From positions 10,455,694 to 10,519,693 of the forward strand of contig CM039192.1 of assembly GCA_008360975.2 (NCBI GenBank): a stretch of DNA of 64,000 nucleotides, read 5' to 3'. Shown here in pieces: positions 12,401 through 25,556 of this stretch. The notes under the pieces were generated by a model. It was not told the origin of the DNA. It did no database searches and worked only from the letters and a program-made list of their open reading frames with translations. The translations under genes and the position numbers were made by a program. Position 1 is the stretch's first letter. Each line of letters opens with the position of its first letter. This stretch comes from Lichenostomus cassidix (lineage: Eukaryota > Chordata > Aves > Passeriformes > Meliphagidae).

Positions 12401-15348
12401 TCTACCCACTCTTACCAACACACCCATCTCAGCGTGATGTATAACCAAAAGCTACTAAAATTCCACCTGAAATCCTTAATGAACCTCTTCACCTGACAGA
12501 TATTAGAATGCTCTCTTCAAATAAGCAATCATTGTCTCAACATAATATTCACGTAGGAGACTCAACAATCCATTTTTCTACTTGTGTGTTAAATTACTGC
12601 ATTATGTAGTTATAACAATAAAAAGGTCTGATTTCCCTTTATCAGCCATAGGTCTAAATCACTGTAAGAGTTTTGCTATTAAAGAGTCTCCCTAGGTACT
12701 CCGCTCTGTCACAGATCTGAACTCAAAATCATTTATTTAACATCTGTTTCACAATAATTTCTTAAAGATTTACTTCCTTTAAACACAACTGGGACACTTG
12801 ATCCTCCCTTGTTTCAATCTGCAATATCCTTAAAAATAACAGTAAAAGATGTTATGAATACAAAACCAAAGCTGACACCAATAAATTTCAGTGACTCATT
12901 TCTCTTGCATTATTCCTGCTTGGCTGCTCGTAGGAGGAGATGAACTGTAGAGACACTCAGAGGCAATTTAGTGGTATTACAGAAAGACCCATTCAGTCAG
13001 GATTGAAAAGATCCTCTCAAAATTACAGAAAAACTTTTTTTTTTTCCTCGGGGGGGGCATAGAAAGTGCAATTTCTCAAGTAAGAACCCCCAGATCACTG
13101 GTGAAACTATGCTTAGCGTGGAGTGTGTGCCACAGCCTGACACACTGTGCCTTGAGAGCAGGTAATGCATAAATACAGTAGCTCTGCCTGGTTACTCCAG
13201 ACTAAAAAAGTTGCTTTTCTTTCCCATAGGAGGTTATCTTTGCAAAATTCATTGAGGGGAGGGGTTTTCAGCATAAAACTAATAACATATTAAAAGTATG
13301 AACGTTTTCCAGGTGTTAGAAGTTTCCATGTCAGGCTACAATGGTGCTGCCATGGACTTTTTTTTTTTCCACCAGGAAATTTTGCCTGGGCTGAATGTAA
13401 ACCCTCTGGACATTGTTCCAGGATTTCTGGCAACCCAGACATAACATTAGCTACTGCCAGGCTGATGGACTTCCAGAAATGCCAAACCAATGGCCCCTGA
13501 GCAAGTATGGCTCAAGTGTCCAGCAGGAGCACCCATCAGCCGCAGGGAGCACATGCTGGAGCTCTCGTGCACCAGAGATTTGCTGCACATGCAGGACCAT
13601 CTGTGCTGCACACGAGCACATATTTCACTCCAGGAAATCCTGGACAGAAACAGGACCACATGAGCTTGCTGCTGCCCTCCCTCTCTGCCAGCAGGCTGCT
13701 CCAGGTTACAGCTGCCCTCCCATCCCTACCCTTGCTGAGCCTGGAGGGCTCTGCCACCACCCTCAGCAAAGCTCAGCATCCAGAACAGGCACCTGCCCTG
13801 AACAGCCATGCCAGGCTACCTTTGCAGACAAAGAGATTAAGCTGATATTGCGAATATTAACATTTTATCAAGGGTCTTGCAATGTTTGTTGTTCTTGTAG
13901 TTGAATTGCTGGAGCCAGAGAATTGCATGACAATTGAAACTTCTCACTTAAGAAAAAACATTTTTCAGATTAGGACTCTGCAGCTGATAAAGTGTAAATT
14001 ACCTGATGAGCTGACTGGAGACTGTTGCTTGTTCAGACACATAGAATAAAAGAGCTTGCAAATGTGACCTTAGAGACTTGAAAAGTATAGGTATATAAAA
14101 ACAATCTATAGTTTGGTCCTTCTTAATAATTTTTAAGCCTCTCATAAACCCATCAACAACTTTGAAAGACCATATCCTGCTGATAAATGGCAATTTTGTG
14201 TGGATGAAAGTTTGATTTTAAAATTATACTGAATTTTTTTTTTTGAGGGGAGGTGGTGTCTCTGAAGTGTTAATAATATTTGATGTACAAAACCTTTCCC
14301 TAGGTGGAGGCAGTAGGAGATCATCACAAGTGCTTTTGCTGAGATGTTTGTCAGTCAATGCCTGAGGTCCACTTCCAAAAGGCTGGAGGGTCTGCTCCAG
14401 CTGGCTGTTGGATTGTCTCTGTGCCAGCCTACAGCAGTGTTTCAAATGGGGGTGTTTTAGACTGAATCAGCATGGTCAGAAATCATGGACCCCCATAATT
14501 TCTGTCGAGGATCAAGGAGACAGAAAGGGGGGAAGGAGAAATCTGACATACAAAAATTGTAACTTAGTAAGAAAATACTGGTAGTTTTTTTAGTCCTATA
14601 GTTTCATGTAAACATTTGTCAGAGATGACAACTATATTTTCAGTTTGGTTCTTAATAGCAATGTTTGTGAAGAGTTGGATATTTTAAAGTGAAAAAACTA
14701 GAAGTCTAAAAATTTTACATAATTTAAGTTAATCTGAAAATATAGAAACACAGATTTTCAGAATTTATGCAGATAATTTTTAAAGGTGCTCCTTAAAAAT
14801 TAGTCCAGATGTGTCAGCCTATAGATTTGTTTCTCTTTTTCCAATGGTACAATTCAGAAGAAACTCGCTGAAGTCAGTGGCAACACATAAGCATAAGAAT
14901 GGAATGAGTAGATGGAAAATCCATCACAACTGGAGTAAGGGATTAAGTCTGGTCTTTCCTCCCTCAACCACAGCACAGTCATAGAACTACAGCCAAGTGA
15001 AGGTACAAAAGAAGGGAAATGAGACTCAGTGTATAATGCAAGAGGTTTGGGGGGATGCTGTACATCTCACCAGAACCCTGTTTCACTGGTGACAGGCAGT
15101 GCTGGTGCTGCAGGAGGGCTCTGCCTCACACAACACCTACCCCAGAGCTGCCCTGCTGCATGCTAACGAGAGCTCCATAGCACTGATGGATTGTGCTCGG
15201 TGTCTGTACACAAGAACAGGCAACTGAAGGCTCTTCAGCCCTCTCAGATGCCATCATGAGTTTGAGAATCCTATTTTCAGAGTGACTCACAGCTTCCCGA
15301 GATGTCTAACCTCAAAGAAGCTGGGCGGACCCAGTGACTCTCACTGCA
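3471..15348. other. Gene-free AT-rich region
   Basis: Nearly 12 kb without a supportable gene. Open frames reach about 130 codons (for example at 7916-8308) but lack flanking splice sites, domains or a consistent frame. A GC-richer patch at 13,400-13,850 gives overlapping frames on both strands of up to 163 codons, which is expected from a local drop in stop codons. A short exon-like sequence near 6400-6480 (pyrimidine-rich tract and cag, then an open stretch) has only a weak donor. No tRNA, snRNA or rRNA sequence was noticed. Confidence 0.5.
4310..4510. promoter_or_regulatory. Possible conserved non-coding element
   Basis: An unrepetitive stretch with a few preserved CpGs (in ctccgggcag, aacgaaag and gagcgagc) inside strongly CpG-depleted surroundings. 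There is no open frame across it. Texture of this kind is often seen in conserved vertebrate enhancers, but conservation cannot be read from one sequence. The call is inference. Confidence 0.15.
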
Positions 15349-15372
15349 TTATATATATATATATATATATAT
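15349..15372. repeat. (TA)n microsatellite
   Basis: A pure alternating TA/AT run of about 12 dinucleotide units, bounded by ctgcat on the left and ccctgctg on the right. It is probably length-variable between individuals. Confidence 0.97.
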
Positions 15373-16696
15373 CCCTGCTGCTGTGTGACAGCTGCTGGTT
15401 AGCTTAGGTGGGCTAAAACCTCTGCTTGTTCTCTGACCCTCAGTGTTTGCATATTTCTGTTTTCCTGACTCACAGGACTGACCTGCCTATCAGCTGTGCC
15501 TGTACAGCACCAAGCACTATGATCTCCTTGAGCCCAGGGAAGCATCTGAGTCTGTAACTACAGCTCCTCAGCACTAGAATGCTGTACGTAAGACATGACA
15601 AGTTGTCTCTACCATTTTTGCCGAAGAGTCACTAAATATCATTCCTTTATTTTATGAGAAGAACGTGATCTCCATTTGAGGACATTATGGCCTTACTGGT
15701 GAGCATCCAAATTTGGAAAATTTCTCAAAACAGTAAGTATGACTGTGCATTCCCCCCCAAATGCAAGTGTACACACATTTTGACATCATGTCATTTTCAG
15801 GCAATGAGTGGTTTTAAATATGTCAGCACAGGCAGCAGTACCTCCTGTGTACAGCACGAGGAACTACATTTTCCACTGACTGTCCCTGGCAGGTGGGTCT
15901 CCAGCTTCTCACTCCAGTGGGAATCTGTAACACAAAACCCCTAACATGCTGCCCCCACTGCCTTTCTCTTGCTTGTCAGCTACCAGGACTGTTTCACCAA
16001 GGTTCTGAAAATTCTGGTAGCAGCAATGCTGTGCATTGCCACAGCTTTTCTCAGCTGCCCTGGCCCTCCAAGGCTGACAGCAGAGAGTTAGGAGCTGGCA
16101 GGAAGAGGGAGATCTGCAGTATTATCAAGGTTGCTACTTGTATTTCAGACCTGAAAATGGGCTTGTGTGCCCAATTTTTATCTGTTTCTCCATAAGTATG
16201 TCTAATATAACTCTAATGTCTATAACGCCTATAACTAATAAGAGATACTGAATCTTCCCTAAATATCTTGCCTCACTTTTATTCTAAGACTATCATGACT
16301 ACACCACCACTACTAATGCAAGCCCTTTACAACCACTAATGGATTAATCTTCACAGCACTGTTATAGAGATAGAAGACAAAAGCACAGAGATAAAGCAAA
16401 TCGCTATTTAGGTCAGAGACACAGTAAAAAAGGGGAAAAAAAACCCCAGAATTTCCAGTTACCTGATGTTTATATGACTGTGCTGCAGCTCAGGCTTTTT
16501 GCTATGACTTCTGGTTTAAATTTCTTCATAGATTTTTAGTGTATCAGAACTGAAACTTTTAAATGTTATAAAAAGCTTTTTATTTTCAATTGCACAGAAT
16601 GCTAAACTTCCACAGAAAATCATATTACAATCCAAAAGAAACTGGTTTGGTCAGCATTTTCCATATAACAATTTTGGCAACACAGCTACCAAAGCA

Positions 16697-16759
16697 AAAT
16701 GTGATTTTGCTGAAGACTTCTTTGTAGGAAATAATGACTTCTTCAGTAAAATCAACTTT
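16697..16759. repeat. Short imperfect hairpin, 15-bp main stem
   Basis: Positions 16,702-16,716 pair with 16,740-16,754 over 15 base pairs including one G-U type pair. A two-base internal loop is followed by three more A-T pairs outside (16,697-16,699 with 16,757-16,759). The terminal loop is about 23 bases. The size is in the lower range for a microRNA precursor, but the stem is AT-rich and lacks the usual two-turn length, so a chance foldback is more likely. Confidence 0.35.
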
Positions 16760-19700
16760 ACAACAAGTCTATCTATAGGCAAGAAATTATTTGTTATTTT
16801 ACTGGCATAAAAATACTAGATAACTTGTGAGATTAGGATCAGATAGGAATCTAGGGCATGGTCACTGAATTCACACTAAAACCCCAGCCTTCCCTAGGAG
16901 TGAGCTTGTGTGTGGTTGTTTTCATTTGTTAACAGGAAAAGGAGCCTCCATTTTCAGAATAACATTTTATTGGTAAATGGTCTAAACTGACTGATATCTA
17001 TATGCTTGCATACCAATGAGAAATATGTCCAAACACATATACTTGCGGAAATACAACTAAGTTAATGCTACTGTTCAGTGGTTTTTTTGTTCCCAGTCAA
17101 TTATATGACAAAAATGAAATTTATTTATCTTAAAGCTATTGACCCCCCCCACTAGATCTGCTCTAGATTTCCAATTCCTTCACTTTTCTGTATCAGCTAT
17201 CCTATACAGATGCTTCATTCTTCAATGGGAAAGCCAGAAAATTAAAATCAATAACTTCATTATGTTTACAGTGTTTTTCTTTCCACCTGAGTTTTCCCTG
17301 TCTTAATGTCTTACTATAACTTAAAAATCAGTGCTTGTTTTTGCTGAAATATTCCATCATTTTTCCTTTCATGTAAAAGAGTAGGAATATGGCAATGTAT
17401 ACCTTAATTTTTATAGTGTATATTCTGAAAAGAATAAAGTATAAATATCTGTCTGCTTTCACAAAATTTCCAACAGAATATAGTATAAACAAACAAACAT
17501 TTTCATAGCATCTTTGACCGTATTGTAAAAATAATAACTTTTACTTTAAAATGGAACAATTACCATTGATCTTTTAAATTCATATCCTCTTTTACTGACA
17601 ACAAAAATTCTTCCTGCACAGTTCTTTTTGGTTTTTGCATATACAAAAAAATAAATAATTGACATTTTGTACTATGTGAACTTCATGTATTATTAATTTG
17701 ATGGAAATGAACACATGATGGAGCACCTTCTTTATCTTTGTGATTGTTTTCACAGATATGTCAGTAACACTGATATTGAATTGTATGATGTGTCCTAGGG
17801 ACTGTAACATTTCAGCAAAATATCTCCAGAAATATATGTGCACCCACAATGTCATCTAACAAACTCACCTTTCATTAAAGTCATCTTCAGTAAATGTGAG
17901 CTTGCATTTGCAAGGCAAATCTAAAAAGCTATGAAAAGAAAGCTGAAGATAAAAAAAATATTAATATAGAAATAGAGCCTTAGAGATTATTTCACCTATA
18001 ATTCTAATGAGACAATAAAAATAAAAATCCAGAGATTCAGCCTAGATGGCAACACAGAACTTTCTTCTCAGGGATATTTGGGTTCTTCATTTAATGATAT
18101 ACCATATGCTATTTCTATCTCATCTAAAATTCTGGCGTCTCCTGACAGTGTATTCTCCTAGTGATATGCACATGTGTAATCACTCATTTACATTAATGGG
18201 ATTATGGGTGTTTTGTATCTAGGAGGGAATACCTTTTTAAATTTTTTTTTCCTCAAGAGTGGTTGCTTACGATGCATTTGGCAACTGAGATGTATTATGG
18301 TTTCTCCCTAAACAGGAATTAAGTCTCTACTGTTATACGTGTCACACTTGCCACAAAGCAAAAATGCTGCCTACTAAGCAATAGACACCCTAATTAAAGT
18401 TGCCCAGCATAATATCAGCCCATTAGTTTAAACTAAAGAGAATAATGGAGGTAGGATTAGGACACCACAAAATATAACCTAGGGTCAAACAAAAATTACT
18501 TTGCTTTGGGTAATTTTTTTTAAAATGTATGCATTTTAACCAATTTTGAGAAGCTTTCCAAAACCAAATATAGATAATAAAATGCTTGTCAGTTTTTAAG
18601 GATCTGCCAAAGCAAAAATGGTACCAAACAGCAATAAACTAATTGTCAATCAGATGCTTTCGCAGGAACATTTTGCAATAATGAGATATAATAAATATTC
18701 ATCAAGACATAGTCTATAAAGGCACATAGGAGCATATTTTATGCCTGTGTGTAACATATTATGCTGGACAGTTACAGCTGATTGTGGAATGGTAGCAGAC
18801 TTATAAAGCTTTCTGGTGTATTTACAGTCTCTTAATCCCCTATACAGAGTCTAGAAAATCTGAAGGCTTGCAAATGGTGGGGAAAGGAGGGGGTAAATAC
18901 TGTGCACTTTTCAGCCCAAACCTTTTCACAAGGCATTCTTTAAGGAGGATGGGAAAAGGTCCAGAAAATAAATGACCTTGGAATTCCCGTTTGCCAACTT
19001 CCTTTCATCCATAATCACATCTTTATTGGTGCATTTCCAATTCCACCATATATTTGTGGAATTTCAAACATTCCTGGATTAACTGTTTCAGATCTAATCA
19101 TTTTAAAATACCTTACAAACAGAAAAAGAATATATTCAGTAATAGTGCTGAACAAAAATAATGCAGTCATACTGCTGAATTATCACCTGCTAAAATAAGT
19201 ATTTCTGAGTTTAGATTTTTTAAAAAATTATTTTGATCCTGACCATTAACCAAATAAACCAGTAAATCACCCAGGTTCATTAGAAACCCTTGTTTGGCAC
19301 TTTAAGAAACAACCATTTGTTTCAAAACACAGGAAAATCTTCCCAGAACGGCTGATAAAGGAAGCAGCTAGCAGAGAATTTGGTTTTGTTTCATGACACT
19401 ATAAGCAGCACTTAAATTGTTTCTGCTGCATGTCTATCATAGAGTCCTTTGAGATATTTATCACTGGACTCAGGAAAATAAGCATTAGGTGGAGTCACAG
19501 ACACTCCTCAAATTAAGACAAAGAGCCAAATCCTGCCCACACAGACCACAGCCCTTCCTGAAGCCCAGGTTTCTCAACAGACACCTCCCTGAGGTCATTC
19601 CCAGCTGTTTTCTTGGGTTCCACAAACTTAGCTCAAAATAATATTTTTCTCTCCATCCTTGCCCAGGAAGACAAGCATTATGGCCCACATAGTAAAGATG

Positions 19701-21399
19701 GAGAGTGTGAAGGGTTCCTACAGCCTCAGGCTTCTCTCTCTTCTGAAGGTATGAAAATATAGCCTCAGACAGAGGGGTAGAGGAAGGAAAAGGAGATTTC
19801 GGGAGCCAGGCTCCCTCCATCTGCTCCAAGGGCAACACAAAGCTGCCAGCTCATGCCACAGTCCAGCCCTTGGTCAGTTCCCCTCACTCCAGTACACAAC
19901 ACAAGTGCTTTGTTTTGTAATTTTGAATTGATTGCAGGAATTTATTAAAATACCTTATGTTGTGCCAAGGATTCCATCTCAGGCACACCAAGTTATTTCA
20001 TATGGATATTAATATTCAACTGTTCTCTAGCAAACAAGAAATGCTTCTAAATCTGGCACTTCCACTGGCTTTTATTTTTCACCATTTAGAGTGCGTGATC
20101 AGGTATGTTCACATTATAGGCTCATGGACCAGATTTATTCTGAATTTCTTCAATGAGATTCACTCCCAAAGACCAAATGTAAAGGGAGCACATCAGTAAG
20201 GATATATTCAGAACCTGACTGCCTGCACCTGGAAAGCAGAGATCTGACACAGTACCGGCTTTGAAAGAGCATCTGGAATTTAGACATGGCATGTCTGTCT
20301 ATTAGCCGGTTATCTGCAAGTATTTGATAGTTACAAAATTGTCACTAGTCAGTTGTTTGGCTAGAAAACAACACTAGCTGCAAGAAACATTTGAAATCTT
20401 TTGCCCGAGTGCAGCTTTAGTGAAGGTCTGAGCTGTTCTCATTAAAAGTCAGCAGAGAGGATCCTACTGCTTTCAATGCTACAAGCTCAAATCCTGCAAG
20501 CATCATTGTGCCACTGAAAGTAGGTCTGTGTAAGAACAATTACACAGCACTGATCCCAGATACTTGAGCTCTCTTCAGCAGTGCAAGACTCCTGTTATCA
20601 CATTTGGCACTGGCACTCAAAATAAGGCTTTCACAGGTTTAAAATGGAGATGACAGAATATCTTGTAATGGGACCCTTTGGGTGAATGAATTCCTTTGCT
20701 CCTTGAGCAGTGTGATTAGATGGGCCTGACTGCAAGGCACAGAAAGAATGACATATCTGTACCACAGATGGGAACAGGTTTTTGGAAAAGATGGGTTAGA
20801 CCTCTTATTGTGGATTATGATCCTCCTAATCTCACACAATTCCATAACAAGATGGCCAGGAGCTGCTAAAATAACTACACATCAGGCAACAACTGTAACA
20901 GTCAAGGTTTTCTCTAAGGAGAAATTAGAAAACTCAGGTAAGACTAAAACCCCCAAAGGTGACAAGTATTAAGAGAAGCTTCCTGGCCCTATTCTTGCTG
21001 TCATTTCTACCCAGGACTCTTCCACTGGTCCTGCAGGGTTCCAAGCCCCGACTGTGCTCTGGTGAGTGTCCATGGAACAGCTGTATCACGACCAAGGTGA
21101 CTCTGGCACATCTGAGCCTCAGTCCCAGTGGGCTGGGTACCTTAGCTGGGCCAGATCCACAGTCTGTTGGGTTTGATCATCTCTGTATTTTCTCAAGGTA
21201 GCCTTGGGCCACACTCCAGTAATTGCCAGGGTTTTCCAAATGCCAGGTGGAAAACAAGCTCCCATCAAAACTGAGTGGCTCTGCCAGGTTCAAAAGGTGA
21301 AATAAATGAATCTTTACACATTATAAGAACAAAATCAACATTCTTCTGTGGCATAAAGTGCCTGAAAAACTAGCAAGTAAAAGCAGGTGTGATGTGCTC

Positions 21400-21730
21400 C
21401 CTGTCAGCTAACGACACTGATAAGCTTGCCATGCCTGGTTCTGCTTCATTTCAAACAGACTGCTGAAAAAAAGGGGGAAAAGCCAGAGCAGAAATAATTG
21501 CTGGAGCTTCGAGTTAGCTGAGAGAGCCTGCAGGCTAAGATCAACGCGACTGATTTCATCCTCTTCCTTTTATTTCTATAACCTTAAACGTTCTGCTATT
21601 ATAAAAGTCATCATGTCAGCTTTCCCCCAAGCCTTAGCAGCGGCCTATTTTAAAATTGTATCAATTGGTAAAGCTCCTGGCTGGAGTATTTTCATCTTGA
21701 TTTATGGTTTTTGAGCTTTAAAGATGAAGA
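21400..21730. promoter_or_regulatory. Possible conserved non-coding element
   Basis: A non-repetitive stretch with CpGs kept in taacgac, ttcgag, caacgcgac and aacgttc, and AT-rich words such as caattgg and tttatgg. CpGs are otherwise rare in this window, so a local cluster outside a repeat suggests constraint or a young insertion, and no repeat is recognisable. No splice sites or open frame support an exon. The call rests on sequence texture only. Confidence 0.25.
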
Positions 21731-22089
21731 AAACTCCACTGACCTGATCCGAGCATGCATGTGCCTGGTCCCACACATGTGTTTATAATCAGACCCTACA
21801 GAAACAACGCACATTAGGGAAGCTTTAAAATTACAGGGAATGCAGCAAATTGCAAGTGAATGCTGTTTATCCTGTATTTGTCTCTAAGAAAAAAGAGAAA
21901 ACAAACAAAAAAAAAAACCCACCTATTTTGATTGTAAATGTTTTCTTTCTCTGCTTAATATCAGGGATTTAGCACTTCCTGAGGCTATTGATAAGGTAAG
22001 GGTCTTAGAATTAAGAAACTCGTAAATCAGTGTAGCAAATGTGGACATACAATACTGTGGCCTTGTTCTTGCTTCTAGATCAATGTAAC

Positions 22090-22300
22090 TGATAAAAGAA
22101 CTCTAGGCTGGCGAGGAAGAGGGCAAAGGGACTTTTGCTTCTTTTTTTTTTAAGCAGGGACTGATCAAAAGCAACCCCACAACTTAGACTATTCCGGCAA
22201 AGCAGCAGCCATCCAGCGTATTGCTTCCTTTTAAACACTTGCAGCACGGACCCCAGAGAATGCATTATTAAAATGTTCAAGAGGATCATATTAGGGCTTC
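22090..22300. promoter_or_regulatory. Possible conserved non-coding element
   Basis: A unique-looking stretch with preserved CpGs (ggcgagg, ttccggc, cagcgta, cacgga) next to AT-rich homeodomain-like words (gcattatta). A 69-codon minus-strand frame crosses it but has no exon signals. Inference from texture only. Confidence 0.22.
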
Positions 22301-23199
22301 AGAATAAATACTAACTTCCCACAATAATCTTCACACATTCGTCCATAGGGAGCAATGGAATAATGACCCTTTGAATTTGTAATACAAAGGAGAGGCTTTT
22401 CTTCTCCCCTCTCTCCTTGCCAGCAGTGTGGTGGCATTGCACACTAAAGAGCTTGCTGCTAGAGGGGAGCTTAACCTGAGACAGGAGGCACTTAGGGAAA
22501 GGAACTTAATGGAAAATATGGTGACTGAAGCAGGCACGTGAAGGTAAGGTTTGCCCACTGAATGGGGAAATACACACTGCAAATAAGGCACACTCCCAGG
22601 GCCATGGGGTTCTGCAGGGGGGCTGAGCAGCAGGATGCCCAGGAATTACCTGTTGTGCTGTTCACATCAGCCCATACATGCCATCACATGTGGAAAACAC
22701 CTCCCTGCACAAAAAGGTTTAATCGTAAGAAGTACTTCTGAAGTCCTCTATCCAGATTATTTGAATTTTTGGTATGAGAACTAACCCAAACAATACCTTA
22801 AATAATCCCAGATAAGCTAACCATCAAAAGCACTGTTTCTTAGAACGTGGGCAGAACAGAAGCTCAATCCAAATCTGAGAAAATTTTCTTTTGGGACTAA
22901 GTGTAATTTTGATGGTCCCCTAAAAATGATCTATACCTACTCTTCAGACAGATGGCAGGTCAGGAAATGCTGTTTTTCTTTCAAGGCGAGCTGGTCACAG
23001 TATTTCTGAAACAATTCTTTTTCCCCTGTCTTTTTTCTCCTCTTTTGAGAAATGGCTCAACAGAGCTCACCTTACCGAGGGAGATGCTTGATAGATTGCA
23101 CACGAAAAAATCTGATCTATCCCTTTTCCCAGGACAGAATTGTTCCCCACAATATACTTCATCTCCATTATCAAAGGAATTAAAACATGCAAATAGAGG

Positions 23200-23530
23200 A
23201 AAGGTCTGCTAAGTTATCCTGTTGCTTTTAAAGGACCTAAAGGCACAATTTATGGCAAGTGGGAGTCTTTTAAAAAACAGCAACTGCTTTAGCTGAGCTG
23301 GGGGGAAGAGAGGTTGTGCATGCAGTCAAAGCCATAAACGCCAGCCTTGGTCTGAAAAAAGGTAATTGTGCTGCGAATGCTGACAGGTCTGACAGAAAGT
23401 GTCTTCATTGAGAAATTGCATTTTGAAGTTCTTCCCGTTCCTTCAGAAATAAATGGACTAAAGCAACAGGGCTGGCTCTGACAGGAAGCGGGGATTCGGG
23501 ACTTCAAATACAAACATTATGAAAAACAAG
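23200..23530. promoter_or_regulatory. Possible conserved non-coding element
   Basis: A unique stretch with CpGs (aaacgcc, gctgcgaatg, cccgttcc, agcgggg, attcggg) and long runs free of repeats. No coding frame fits both ends to splice sites. It lies within the 21.4-24.9 kb zone where such patches cluster. Confidence 0.22.
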
Positions 23531-24639
23531 CAACATCTGCAAACAGTAAGTACTTATTTATATTTTATGGAGTGTGTGCTTGGGATTTTGACAGGTTTTT
23601 AAACAGAGCCTATATTAGGCCCATACAAAGGCGAGAATGTCCCTTTTTAAAAATACATTATGCTGCTGAACAGCAGTCTAAATCTGCAGTCCAAGCCTCA
23701 GGTGAGCTCTGACCCCTCCTAACCTGGTCTAACAAAACACACATGTGGTGTTTGCAATAGAACAGTTTACTGCTGCTCTCTCAAGGTCAGGACAAGACAG
23801 ACACTTGAGGGTTAGTATTCAGCAAGCTTTTCCCTCAGCTGCCAGAGTGGCTTTGAACTTTTCGCTTTTGAACAAATAGGAAGTGAAACTGTGAGGAAAC
23901 AAGTGCTTGGAATCAGAGAGGCACACATACCAAGAAGAGAAGGGAACCTCCCCAAAAACTAAAAACAGATCTTTTTTCAAGCAAACAAAAAAAAATCCAA
24001 ACCAAAAACCAAACCCAGCCTGACATCCAATTTAAGGGTTTAAAATTATTCTGTGTGTAGTTTTGAAATTTTAAGACACACTCCTTTTCACATGCTACTC
24101 CTGATTTTTTTCATATAACAAATAATAACCAGTTGGCAGGTATGGTGCACTGAGCACTATAAAATATTTAGTAAGGCAATAACGACTCCCTGGGCAGCAT
24201 AAGAAAACCACGATTATATTCAAAGAGAAAGCCATGAACAAACAGAGGGGAAAAAAATACAAAGAAAGATAAAGGAAGGCCTTTCATCAGGTCTTCCTGT
24301 CCAATAACACACTCAGGCTTGATCCATATGTTTTGAGAAAAATCAAAGTGTCACGACTACCAAAAATGTCAATAGCTCCAGTAAGGAATATTGTCTAACA
24401 TTTTCTATTACACTGTTGAAGAATTTGCCTCCCAGCGCAATTTGGAAGAAAAGTCTTTTATTTCTAAAACACTAAAAAAAATGAACAAGGCACGCTTCTG
24501 TGCAATAGTGTAATACAATAATGCTGTGGGCTTCCAAACTATCCTGGAAACTGATACTTTGATGAAAGTGAGTCCTTCTGCACACCTCTCATATTTTCTG
24601 TCCTCTGCACATAGACAGGGCTGCGAGGCACATCCTGGT

Positions 24640-24900
24640 CAGTGGGATCTAATAGCGTAATACATCGTTCACTGGGAAACTGGAGAAGGCAAACTTTCAT
24701 CAGCCTTAATATTTTTATAATCCTGCATAATGACCCGCAGGATTGGCTAAACCCCCCGAAATGGAGGGGGCTGGGGGCTGTCCAGGAAGGGAGCATTAAT
24801 TGCACTTTGCTCCAAGCTGTGTCTCTGTGTGCTCTTTGCATTCCTGTGCATAGCTTGCTTTTAAGGACATCCCATTTCTCCCTGTCATCTGTAAACAAAC
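24640..24900. promoter_or_regulatory. Possible conserved non-coding element
   Basis: A unique stretch with CpGs (tagcgta, atcgttc, acccgcagg, cccgaaat) and AT-rich homeodomain-like words (ccttaata, gcataatga). Open frames of 95 and 119 codons lie on opposite strands here, a sign of locally few stop codons rather than of a gene. Confidence 0.22.
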
Positions 24901-25329
24901 AATTTTATTGCTGTCTTGGCAAAATGTAAACAAAACTTAGCACCTTGCCCTGGGGAGAGCTGCAGCTAACACAGGGTTTTGTCTGTACCCTGGTGCACAA
25001 TTTCTTTTGTATTTGTCTTTTCCAGTACCCTTCAAGTTCCAGAGGGAAAAACCACATCAGTGCTGCTGCCTCTTTATCCTGTGGAATCTAAACTACAATT
25101 GAGCGTGTTGCAGGCAATCAATATTACTGTGAAAATTAGCCTTTATGACTGAGCCACTGTTAGCTCACAGGGAAAAAAAGCAAAACAAAACTGGTGTGAG
25201 TACAGTGCAGCTACCAAAGCCCTGCTGTGAGCACAGTGCAGCTTAGCTCACGTCCTGGGGCTCAGCACCCACCTGAGGGAGGAGTGCAGTGGCTCCAAGG
25301 AGATGGAGCCACAGGGGTACCTGCTGGGA

Positions 25330-25556
25330 AAGTGAGGCACTGTGGGCAAGAGGTGACACAAGGACTGGGAATGAGGAGAAACAAGCAAGGGCACAGCTTG
25401 CCCACGGAGGTTATACAGACTCCATCCTCAAAGGTTTTTGGGACCCAATGAGAAAAAGCCCTGAATAACCACTTCAAAGCCCACAGCTGGCTGCTTTCAG
25501 CAGGAGGTTGGACAAGAGACCTCCTGAGACCCTCTCTTACCCAAATTACAAACCCT
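25330..25556 (+). repeat. CR1 LINE 3' end fragment
   Basis: A diverged CR1 3' region: ggaggttatacagactccatc, then a ggtttttgggacccaatgag block, aaaagccctgaataacc, and gcaggaggttggacaagaga followed by cctcctgagaccct. This matches the order of the CR1 3' segment in birds. The A-plus-repeat tail is not clearly kept. The 5' edge is vague, and homology may begin somewhat earlier, around 25,230. Confidence 0.85.

Larger units (their letters stand above)
15373..25329. other. Gene-free region with possible regulatory islands
   Basis: No gene is supportable. The longest frame, a 117-codon minus-strand frame at 19,485-19,838, has no recognisable domain, signal peptide or splice context. From about 21.4 kb to 24.9 kb the sequence carries scattered CpGs and long non-repetitive stretches rich in TAAT and CAATTA-like words. 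These are listed separately as possible regulatory islands. Smaller A-rich runs occur near 21,907 and 23,990. Confidence 0.5.

Noticed and set aside
13413..13904. 163-codon plus-strand open frame
   Set aside because: It overlaps four other frames on both strands in a GC-richer patch. It has no domain, no splice signals and an implausible Cys/Pro/His-rich composition.
19485..19838. 117-codon minus-strand open frame
   Set aside because: Starts and stops within AT-rich DNA with no splice sites. No domain recognised.
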